Shown here piece after piece: positions 7,283 to 15,454 of a stretch of 64,000 nt of DNA. How positions within the stretch are numbered: position 1 is the first letter of the stretch; the number at the start of each line of letters is the position of its first letter. The DNA lies in assembly GCA_963665215.2 (NCBI GenBank), contig CAXXWW010000002.1, forward strand, positions 1-64,000, given 5' to 3'. This stretch comes from G963665215 sp963665215 (GTDB taxonomy: Bacteria > Chloroflexota > Dehalococcoidia > Lucifugimonadales > CAUZJF01). Under the pieces are notes generated by a model. It saw nothing but the letters and a program-made list of their open reading frames with translations, did no database searches and was not told the DNA's origin. The position numbers and the translations under genes are program-made.

Positions 7283-8962
7283 ATGTATAGGCTGGATGTG
7301 CATAACCCCGTTGCCCCAGTTCTCGGCGACCTGGAGGCCACCCCAATGGCGCCGAGGCCTGACAGCCTCGAGGGAAAGACGATAGGCCTGGTGTGGAACG
7401 GCAAGGCCAACGGCGACGTGGCGCTGAGGCGAGCCGGTGAGCTGATCCAGAGTCGCATTCCCGACGTGAAGCTCAGGTTCTACAGCGGCGCCCTTCCCAC
7501 TCCCGGCTTTATTCTGGAGCAGGCAAAGTCAGAGATTGACGTCGCTATTGGCTGCACGGCCGACTGAGGGTCGTGCACGTCGTGGATGATCCACGACATG
7601 GTCGAGCTGGAGAAGGCTGGAATACCCACCTGTACGATCCTGTCGAACGGGTTCCAGGAAGACGCGGCGGCCAGCGCCAAGGCCTTTGGGATGAGAGAGA
7701 TCAGGTTCACCGTCGTCCCCAAGGTGTACAACAACATCACCGTCGAGGAGACCGTCGAGCAGACCGAGCCGGCAATCGGCGAAGTGATCAAGGTGCTGAC
7801 GACTACCGAAGACGGCTATTCCCTGGAGTCGGCGACTCTTCGGGAGAAACACGATACGTCGTTGGAGAGCTACGAGGGAGTAGACCAGCTCGACGCCCTG
7901 GACAAGTTCAACGAGGATTTCATCGGCAACGACTGGGGGGACGGGTTCCCCCTGTATCCCCCGACGGAGGAGCGGGTACTCAGTATTCTCGAGGGGACGG
8001 CCCTGCAGCCGGACCACGTGGTGTGCATGCTGCCTCCGGGCACCGGCTATGCCACGGTGCACAAGATTGCCGTCAACTGCGCGATGGCCGGGTGCGCACC
8101 CGAGCATCTGCCGGTGGTCATAGCCGGGGCCAAAGCCCTGACTCAGCTTGACCCCCAGGAGGCGCGGGGCATGCTGATGTCCACGAGCGCCAACGGCCCC
8201 CTATGGGTGGTCAACGGGCCCATCGCCAGGGAGCTTGGCATCAACTCCAAGCGGGCTACCCTTGGGCCCGGCCGGCAGTCAAGGGTGAACATCACGATCG
8301 GGCGGGCCCTCCTCCTGACGCTCAAGAACGTGGGCCACTGGTACCCCGGCCATCTGGACATGGACACGATCGGCACGACACGGAAGTTCCCGATGCTGGT
8401 CGCCGAAAACGAGGAGGACACGCCGTGGGAGCCATTCCACGTGGAGCAAGGCTTCGAGGAGAAGTCGAGCACGATAACCGTTTTCGGCACAGGCTCGGAG
8501 AAAGACGTGGGAGACCAGGGCAACAACACCGCCGAGGGCCTGCTAAGAACCATCGCCTATAGCTGCACCATGGGCGGCGGGGAGTACATTGCCAGCCTCG
8601 CGGGGGAGTTCGAGGACCGCCCGCGCGGCAGCACGCTCATCTTGATCGCTCCCGCGCACGCCAGACCGATCGCCGCAGACGGCTTCAGCAAGCGAGCGGC
8701 CAAGAGCTTCTTGCATGCTCATGCAAAGAGGCCGGCCCGAGAGCTGATCAACAGTTTCAACGTCCCCGACAAGGTCAGGGTCGCATGGAAGTGGCTGTAC
8801 AAGCTGTCTCCGATGGAGCAGGAGCAGCTCATGCTGCCGGTGCAAGAGTCCCCCGACCGCTACCACCTCGTTTGCGTGGGCGCAAACGACCGCGCCAAGG
8901 ACCTTGTGTTCGGCGCGACCAGCCCCGCCACTGTTGAGATAGAGCACAGGGTCGAGGTCTAG
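7283..8962 (+). CDS. UGSC-family protein, probable selenoprotein (in-frame UGA at codon 95)
   Basis: Codons 1-94 and 96-559 lie in one frame interrupted only by TGA at 7565-7567. Read through, the sequence is GCTAD-U-GSCTSWMIHD, exactly the U-G-S-C motif that names the UGSC family, in which U is selenocysteine. A perfect inverted repeat starts 11 bases after the UGA, where a bacterial SECIS is expected. The N-terminal domain (about 1-185) carries the motif. The remainder (about 190-559) is a second conserved region of unknown function (GDGFPLYPPTEERV, GYATVHKIAVNCAMAGC, VNGPIARELGIN, TLGPGRQSRVNITIGRAL). AGGAGA precedes ATG 7283. Biochemical function is unknown; a redox role is inferred from the U-x-x-C pair. 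No sel genes are in the window. If the host lacks Sec machinery, this would instead be a nonsense pseudogene, but the exact motif argues against that. Confidence 0.8.
7565..7597 (+). promoter_or_regulatory. UGA selenocysteine codon with SECIS-like hairpin
   Basis: TGA (7565-7567) is followed by GTCGTGGA (7579-7586) and its exact complement TCCACGAC (7590-7597), leaving a TGA apical loop; a 7-bp stem with a five-base loop is also possible. The loop contains a G and lies about 20 bases from the UGA, within the range known for bacterial SECIS elements that bind SelB. Confidence 0.65.
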
Positions 8963-9027
8963 ACGGGTGCGGCGAAGGCGGGGGCGCCGTAGACAACTCT
9001 CTCTGTGTTTGATCAGCAGCCCTGGCG

Positions 9028-9033
9028 TATAAT
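9028..9033 (+). promoter_or_regulatory. -10 box of a probable leaderless promoter
   Basis: TATAAT lies six bases before ATG 9040, so transcription would begin at or next to the start codon. No convincing -35 box sits at the usual distance. Confidence 0.4.
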
Positions 9034-9536
9034 TCCCCTATGGTTGGCTCGTCTGGACAGACGGTCGCTACAAGCCCTCTACTTGAGACGAAGCTCTATG
9101 TCCCCAGGTGGCGTACCGGTCTGGTACCCCGCGTGCGCGACTGATCGAACGCCTGGACCAGGGGACCGAGCGCAAGCTGACCCTCGTCTCCGCGCCGGCG
9201 GGTTTCGGCAAGAGTACCGTGCTGGCGGAATGGCTGGCAGCTACCCCGGCCACCGAACGGCCCGCAGCATGGGTCTCACTTGATCAGAGCGACAACGACC
9301 CCGCGCTCTTCTGGGCCTACTTCATCACCGCACTGCAGACGGTGCATTCCGGGCTTGGCGAGAGCGCGCTCTCTCTGCTGCATTTGCCTCAGCCTCCACC
9401 CATTGAGCCGGTATTGACGACCTTGATCAATGAACTCAATGCGATCCAGGACGACTTCGCCCTCATCCTCGACGACTACCATGTTATCGACGCACAGCCA
9501 GTCCACGGGGGCGTTGCCTTTCTTCTTGACCATCTG

Positions 9537-10904
9537 GAGGTTACGTCAATAGGTGTGTAAACGACATCAGGCGGCGACCTTCTCAGCCGTTGATTCAATG
9601 GCGATTCCATCCGCATACTGTGCACCGAGATAGACGTCTTCGATCAACTCAGGGGCCTTCAGACGCCTGAAGCGCTGTTCGGCGACCATCAACATTTTCC
9701 AGATCACCGCTATCGCCCGATCGACCCTCTTGTAGCGCTTGGCGGCATCGGTCCGAAGCCTGAGGGCCGCGAAGGGTGATTCTACCGGGTTCGTCGTGCG
9801 AAGGTGCCCCCAGTGCTCCTTTGGGAAGTCATAGAAGGTGACCATGCGGTCCCAGTCCCGCTCCAAGGCCTCTGAGGCCGCCTCGTAGGAATGGTCGCCG
9901 CACCACCTGGTGAACACCGTCCTGAGCCGCTCAGCCTCTGTCCGAGTCGGCGCGTAGGGGATAGTACGCAGCATGAGCTTGGCCTGGTCCTGTTGTCGCT
10001 TTGGAAGCTTGGCGAGCACGTTTACGATCTTGTGGTTCCAGCAGCGTTGCTCTGCCGCCTGCGGATAGACGTTGCGCAGAGCTCCCCAGATGCCCAGGTG
10101 TCCGTCTCCAACCACCAGCCTCGGGCAGCTCAAGCCCCGGCGCTTGATGTCCCTGAGCACCTCGGACCAGTTCTCTGTGGACTCCCTGTATCCGGGAACA
10201 GCGCTCACCACCACCTTGCTCCCGTCGCTCAGGGCCGCCATCACCACCAGTACCGCCGCCTTCTCCTTCTCAAGACCAGCCTTGACGTAGACTCCATCCA
10301 CCCACATGTAGACCACTTCCAGGTCATCGAGGGGCCGGCTGCGCCATTGGGCAAGCTCATCGTTCCACTTATCCTTCAACCGGGCCACCGTGCTCGCCGA
10401 TACCGGTGCGTCCTCTCCCAGCAGCCCCCGCAAAGCCAGATCGAAGTCGCCTTCGGATAGACCGTGCAGGTACAGCTCGGGGATCAACTCAGCAACCTTC
10501 CTGGTCCTGTTGACGAACAGCGGCAGCAGCCGGCTCTCGAACTGCTCCTCGGTATCGCGGACTCGCGGCCGCCTCAGCTGTATCGTTCCCGAACTCAGCG
10601 TAAGCCTCCGGGCTCTGCCGTATCCGTTCCGATAGCCGGTATCTGAGTCCGAGTCGGATCTGAGCGCCGACTTCGCCCTTCCCAGAAACGCCGTCACCTC
10701 CTCCTCCAGCAACTCCTGGATCAGCCTCTGGACCTGGCTTCGCACCCAATCCTCCAACTGCTCCCACTCCGGCCTTGACTCCGACCTACTCTCAGTGCTT
10801 TCCTTCCTCATGGGCGGTCTATCTCCTCTCTTGGGCCTCGAGCCCGTGTTGTTCAGAGAGAGGGTACACCGCCTGACTGTTTACACACTTTTTGAAGATA
10901 CCTC
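9537..10904 (-). mobile_element. IS256-family element, copy 2, complete
   Basis: This 1368-bp element is bounded by imperfect terminal repeats (GAGGTTACGTCAATAGGTGT on the left, and GAGGTATCTTCAAAAAGTGT read inward from the right). It is flanked by the 8-base target duplication ACCATCTG (9529-9536 and 10905-10912). The transposase frame is intact, so this is the copy most likely to be active. It lies inside the MalT-like regulator in the opposite orientation. Confidence 0.95.
9567..10811 (-). CDS. IS256-family (Mutator-type) transposase, intact
   Basis: The 414-residue DDE transposase has the acidic triad in VYMWVDGVYVKAG (first Asp), LVVGDGHLGIW (second Asp) and TTNPVESPFAALRLRT (Glu), as in the Mutator/IS256 family, and a helical N-terminus (QLEDWVRSQVQRLIQELLEE) of the DNA-binding type. 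Length is normal (390-420). The product cuts and rejoins the element ends, usually giving 8-9 bp target duplications, which agrees with the ACCATCTG repeat here. It is the only one of the three copies with an uninterrupted gene. Confidence 0.95.
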   Translation of the reverse strand: MRKESTESRSESRPEWEQLEDWVRSQVQRLIQELLEEEVTAFLGRAKSALRSDSDSDTGYRNGYGRARRLTLSSGTIQLRRPRVRDTEEQFESRLLPLFVNRTRKVAELIPELYLHGLSEGDFDLALRGLLGEDAPVSASTVARLKDKWNDELAQWRSRPLDDLEVVYMWVDGVYVKAGLEKEKAAVLVVMAALSDGSKVVVSAVPGYRESTENWSEVLRDIKRRGLSCPRLVVGDGHLGIWGALRNVYPQAAEQRCWNHKIVNVLAKLPKRQQDQAKLMLRTIPYAPTRTEAERLRTVFTRWCGDHSYEAASEALERDWDRMVTFYDFPKEHWGHLRTTNPVESPFAALRLRTDAAKRYKRVDRAIAVIWKMLMVAEQRFRRLKAPELIEDVYLGAQYADGIAIESTAEKVAA

Positions 10905-13266
10905 ACCATCTGCCGCCACAGATGCACTTGATCATCGCTAGCCGCGCCGATCCGCCTTTGCCGTTGAGCCGCCTACGAGGTCGTGGTGAGCTGGCAGAGC
11001 TACGGGCTGCCGATCTGCGTTTCACCCTCGATGAGGCGGCTGCTTTCCTCAACGACGTAATGAGTCTGGACCTGACGGCAGGTGACGTGGCGGCCCTGGA
11101 GACGCGGACCGAAGGCTGGATCGCGGGGCTCCAGCTGGCCGCGCTCTCGATGCACGGGCGAGAGGACGTTTCCGGGTTCATAAGGGCTTTCGCTGGAGAT
11201 GACCGGTACATCGTGGACTATCTGGTCGAAGAGGTGCTGCAGCGTCAGCCCGAACGTGTCCGGAGCTTCTTACTCCAGACCTCCATTCTCGACCGGTTGA
11301 GTGGCCCGCTGTGCGATGCCGTCACCGACCGGGAAAATGGCAAAGGGATGTTGGAAGCCCTGGAGCGAGGCAACCTGTTTGTCGTCCCGCTCGATGATAA
11401 GCGTCACTGGTATCGCTATCACCACCTCTTCGGAGACGTTCTCCAAGCGCATTCGATGGAGGAGCAGCCCGATCGAGTACCGATCCTGCATCGGCGTGCA
11501 AGCGAGTGGTACGAGCACAACGGTCTGCCGTCCGACGCGGTCCGCCATGCTCTCGCCGGCGAGGACTTCGAGCGAGCGGCGGGCCTGGTCGAGCTGGCAG
11601 CGCGAGCAATGCTCGGCAGCAGTCAGGAGCCCACGCTGCTTGAATGGCTAAAGGCGCTACCGGACGAGCTGGTCCGCGCCAGGCCCGTGCTCAGCGTGTA
11701 CTATGCCTTTGCCTCATTGGGTGGCGTCGGGTTGGAGGCCGCCGAGACCCGCCTGCGGGACGCCGAACGCTGGCTCGACGCTACGGCAGATACGAGCGAG
11801 CGAGCGGAGGCCCCATCGACCGAGATGGTAGTCGTGGACGAAGAGGCATTTCGATCTCTACCGGGATCGATATCCATCGCCCGTGCCTATCAAGCCGGGG
11901 CTCTCGGCGATGTGCCCGGCACCGTGAAATACGCTCGGCGGGCACTCGACCTCTTGCCTGAGGGTGACTATTTCTGGCGCGGAGCTGCAGCTTGGTTCCT
12001 GGGGATCGCCTCCTGGACCAGCGGAGAGCTAGAGGCGGCCCACCGTTCCGTTGCCGATGGCATGGCTAGTATACAGATGGCCGGCAACATCCGTTTCGCA
12101 ATCATGGGCACATATGTCCTTGTGGATATAAGGACGGCGCAAGGCCGTCTGCACGAGGCAGTAAGAACATGTGAGCAGTCGTTGCAGCTTGCGACGGAGC
12201 AGGGTGAGCCTGTATGGGGAACGGCGGACCTGTATGTGGGGTTGAGTGAGCTGCACCGTGAGCGTGACGATCTGGAAGCCGCCACACGGCAACTGCTGAG
12301 AAGCAAGGAGCTGGGCGAGCACGCTGGGTTACCGGAAACGCGGCATCGCTGGTACGTTGCCATGGCACGAATAAAGGAGGCCCGAGGAGACCTGGACGGA
12401 GCTCACGACCTGCTCGACGAGGCAGAGCGCCTGTACATCAGGGGCCCCGACCCCGACGTGCGTCCCGTAGCGGCGCTGAAGACGCAGGTGTGGGTTGCGC
12501 AGGGCAGGCTGGCTGAAGCCCAGGGCTGGGTGCGTGAGCGGGGCCTGTCCGTTGATGACGACCTCAGCTTCCTAGGCGAGTTCGAGCACGTCACCCTGGC
12601 GAGGGTGCTCATCGCCCGGTATAAGAGCGACCGTGGAGCAAACCGCTCCATTCATGAGGCAGTTGGACTACTGGAGCGCCTCCTGCAAGCGGCGGAAGAA
12701 GGAGGGAGGGGGAGCGTCATCGAAATCCTGGTGCTGCAGGCCCTCGCTCACGTGGCGCAGGGCAACACCCCCCTTGCTCTGGTGCCGCTGGAACGGGCCC
12801 TGACCCTGGCCGAGCCGGAGGGCTACGTCCGCGTCTTTGTGGGCGAAGGCGCGCCAATGGCGGCGCTGCTACGCCGGGCGGCCTCGCAAGGCATAGCGCC
12901 GGCGTATGTGAGCAAGCTGCTGGACGCGCTTGACGCGGGGGCCCCGACGCGTCGAGGTCCCACCGGTCCCGCGTCTCCGGTGGCGCAGCCACTCGACGAA
13001 CCCTTAAGCGAGCGCGAGCTTGAGGTGCTTCGCCTCGTCGCCACCGGCATGTCCAACCGGGAAATCGCGCGAGAACTCGTCCTCGCCACAGGCACCGTCA
13101 AGAAGCACCTCAACAACATCTTTACCAAGGTCAACGTGCGCAGCCGCACCCAGGCTGTCGCCCAAGCCACGGAGCTCGGTCTCCTGTAAGTTCCGCCCTC
13201 CTCTATTGGCCTCCCCCACCTCCTTCCGGTGTCTTTGCACAAGAAGTGGCGCGGTCGTATAAATTG

Positions 13267-13330
13267 CCCTTCGACAAGCTCAGGGCGAACGGTCGGTTTA
13301 TAGCTCCGTTCGTGGTGAGCCTGTCGAACC
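13267..13330. repeat. FDKLR-type long hairpin repeat
   Basis: TTCGACAAGCTCA...CGAACGG on the left pairs with CCGTTCG...TGAGCCTGTCGAA on the right. It lies between the broken regulator and IS256 copy 3, shares its core with the repeat at 5377, and could also act as a terminator-like structure. Confidence 0.65.
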
Positions 13331-13388
13331 ACGCCTCGGCATTCCGCCTTTTAGTGCAAAGCCCCTTCCGGTCTTCGCTGAAATAAAC

Positions 13389-14754
13389 GAGGTATCTTCA
13401 AAAAGTGTGTAAACAGTCAGGCGGTGTACCCTCTCTCTGAACAACACGGGCTCGAGGCCCAAGAGAGGAGATAGACCGCCCATGAGGAAGGAAAGCACTG
13501 AGAGTAGGTCGGAGTCAAGGCCGGAGTGGGAGCAGTTGGAGGATTGGGTGCGAAGCCAGGTCCAGAGGCTGATCCAGGAGTTGCTGGAGGAGGAGGTGAC
13601 GGCGTTTCTGGGAAGGGCGAAGTCGGCGCTCAGATCCGACTCGGACAGATACCGGCTATCGGAACGGATACGGCAGAGCCCGGAGGCTTACGCTGAGTTC
13701 GGGAACGATACAGCTGAGGCGGCCGCGAGTCCGCGATACCGAGGAGCAGTTCGAGAGCCGGCTGCTGCCGCTGTTCGTCAACAGGACCAGGAAGGTTGCT
13801 GAGTTGATCCCCGAGCTGTACCTGCACGGTCTATCCGAAGGCGACTTCGATCTGGCTTTGCGGGGGCTGCTGGGAGAGGACGCACCGGTATCGGCGAGCA
13901 CGGTGGCCCGGTTGAAGGATAAGTGGAACGATGAGCTTGCCCAATGGCGCAGCCGGCCCCTCGATGACCTGGAAGTGGTCTACATGTGGGTGGATGGAGT
14001 CTACGTCAAGGCTGGTCTTGAGAAGGAGAAGGCGGCGGTACTGGTGGTGATGGCGGCCCTGAGCGACGGGAGCAAGGTGGTGGTGAGCGCTGTTCCCGGA
14101 TACAGGGAGTCCACAGAGAACTGGTCCGAGGTACTCAGGGACATCAAGCGCCGGGGCTTGAGCTGCCCGAGGCTGGTGGTTGGAGACGGACACCTGGGCA
14201 TCTGGGGAGCTCTGCGCAACGTCTATCCGCAGGCGGCAGAGCAACGCTGCTGGAACCACAAGATCGTAAACGTGCTCGCCAAGCTTCCAAAGCGACAACA
14301 GGACCAGGCCAAGCTCATGCTGGGTACTATCCCCTACGCGCCGACTCGGACAGAGGCTGAGCGGCTCAGGACGGTGTTCACCAGGTGGTGCGGCGACCAT
14401 TCCTACGAGGCGGCCTCAGAGGCCTTGGAGCGGGACTGGGACCGCATGGTCACCTTCTATGACTTCCCAAAGGAGCACTGGGGGCACCTTCGCACGACGA
14501 ACCCGGTAGAATCACCCTTCGCGGCCCTCAGGCTTCGGACCGATGCCGCCAAGCGCTACAAGAGGGTCGATCGGGCGATAGCGGTGATCTGGAAAATGTT
14601 GATGGTCGCCGAACAGCGCTTCAGGCGTCTGAAGGCCCCTGAGTTGATCGAAGACGTCTATCTCGGTGCACAGTATGCGGATGGAATCGCCATTGAATCA
14701 ACGGCTGAGAAGGTCGCCGCCTGATGTCGTTTACACACCTATTGACGTAACCTC
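13389..14754 (+). mobile_element. IS256-family element, copy 3, with frameshifted transposase
   Basis: This 1366-bp copy has both terminal repeats and an 8-base target duplication AAATAAAC (13381-13388 and 14755-14762). It is two bases shorter than copy 2. The deletion lies around 13645, where copy 2 reads GGACTCAGATACC and this copy GGACAGATACC. It could still be moved in trans by copy 2. Confidence 0.93.
13482..14724 (+). pseudogene. IS256 transposase, frameshifted
   Basis: The frame from ATG 13482 matches copy 2 for about 55 codons, then a 2-base deletion near 13645 diverts it into a wrong frame that ends at 13802. The remaining transposase is still open as 13804-14724 (306 codons) with all three DDE residues. 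One further substitution (LMLGTIPYAP for LMLRTIPYAP) distinguishes it from copies 1 and 2. Full-length product would need a frameshift. Confidence 0.9.
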
Positions 14755-14879
14755 AAATAAACCCCCGTAAACCCCCCAAGTTACGCCTTTCGATGGCTGA
14801 CGCGTTGCCTGGTTTACCAGGACACTTGAGATGCGATCAGCGTTGTCAATAATCGATTGTTGAGAAAGCAGAGACCGAG

Positions 14880-15110
14880 ATGGAAACGACGAATCAAAGC
14901 CAAAACGCGGGAAATGTCTATCTTTGCCCCATGCATCGGGAAGTTCGTCAGCCGAGCTCCGGAAAGTGCCCAAAGTGCCACATGTATTTGGTGCCAGAAG
15001 GCACTAGGTTCGGCATGCTTCGATCCATGGTAAAGAGCCCCTTGAAGCTTTTCATCATGGCGGCCCCTCTGGTGGCGATCATAGTGGCGATCATGATCTT
15101 GTTGCGCTGA
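14880..15110 (+). CDS. Small membrane protein with heavy-metal-binding zinc-ribbon-like domain
   Basis: The 76-residue protein has the HMBD motif YLCPMHREVRQPSSGKCPKC followed by HMYLVP (residues 14-38), as found at the N-terminus of copper/silver efflux proteins, where Cys, Met and His bind soft metals. A single membrane helix follows near the C-terminus (LFIMAAPLVAIIVAIMILL). As a stand-alone protein it may be a membrane-attached metal sensor or chaperone. It starts just after IS256 copy 3 and lies upstream, on the same strand, of a small hypothetical gene and the MMPL exporter. No P-type ATPase is adjacent. Confidence 0.7.
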   Translation: METTNQSQNAGNVYLCPMHREVRQPSSGKCPKCHMYLVPEGTRFGMLRSMVKSPLKLFIMAAPLVAIIVAIMILLR

Positions 15111-15186
15111 TCGAAAGATTTCAAACCGCATTGCTCGGGATGAGACGCATCAAAATCAGGTTTAGGTTCACGTTCAGGAGGAGGGT

Positions 15187-15408
15187 ATGTCGGAGTCCTA
15201 CCGGATTCGAGTGAAAGGTCACCTCAACGACCGCTGGTCGGACTGGCTTGGGGGCCTGGCCATACACCTCCAAGAGGATGGTACGACTGTGCTGGTCGGA
15301 CCGGTCGTTGACCAGGCGGCGCTGCATGGTGTGATCGTTCGAATCCGTGACCTTGGCCTGCCGTTGCTGTCAGTGAAGCGAGTGGTCGAACCGTACGGCA
15401 TTACGTAG
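15187..15408 (+). CDS. Conserved small hypothetical protein
   Basis: The 73-residue product (SYRIRVKGHLNDRWSDWLGG, then a strand TTVLVGPVVDQAALHG and IRDLGLPLLSVKRV) belongs to a small family I recognise by the pattern G-x-x-x-D-Q-A-A-L-H-G-x-x-x-x-I-R-D-L-G-L-P-L-L-S-V, common in Chloroflexota and Actinobacteria and of unknown function. It is predicted to be soluble, with an alpha/beta ferredoxin-like layout. A strong AGGAGGAGGG ribosome site precedes the ATG. It lies 46 bases upstream of the MMPL gene on the same strand, so co-transcription is likely. Confidence 0.6.
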   Translation: MSESYRIRVKGHLNDRWSDWLGGLAIHLQEDGTTVLVGPVVDQAALHGVIVRIRDLGLPLLSVKRVVEPYGIT

Positions 15409-15454
15409 CAGGATAGTTCGTCTGGAGATGCGATACAGACCGAAGGAGGGAACC

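Larger units (their letters stand above)
9040..13189 (+). pseudogene. MalT-like LuxR-family ATPase regulator, disrupted
   Basis: The ancestral gene encoded a large MalT-type transcription activator. The N-terminus from ATG 9040 reads SPLLETKLYVPRWRTGLVPR, then shifts frame near 9134, where an extra GC pair gives the break; the following frame reads ARLIERL. The P-loop (GFGKSTV) and Walker B (LILDDYHV) come next. At 9536 the gene is cut by IS256 copy 2. It resumes at 10905 exactly in frame (DHL-PPQMHLIIASR) once the element and one 8-base duplicate are removed. The rest holds TPR-like helices and a C-terminal LuxR helix-turn-helix (LSERELEVLRLVATGMSNRE, then TVKKHLNNIF). The 3' fragment alone (10892-13189, 765 codons) stays open and could yield an ATPase-less regulator. 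It has two independent lesions, so it is very likely inactive. Confidence 0.88.

Noticed and set aside
9128..9145. TGA in the N-terminal frame of the MalT-like gene as a second selenocysteine
   Set aside because: The frame after the TGA is not conserved; the homologous sequence continues in another frame, so it is a frameshift.
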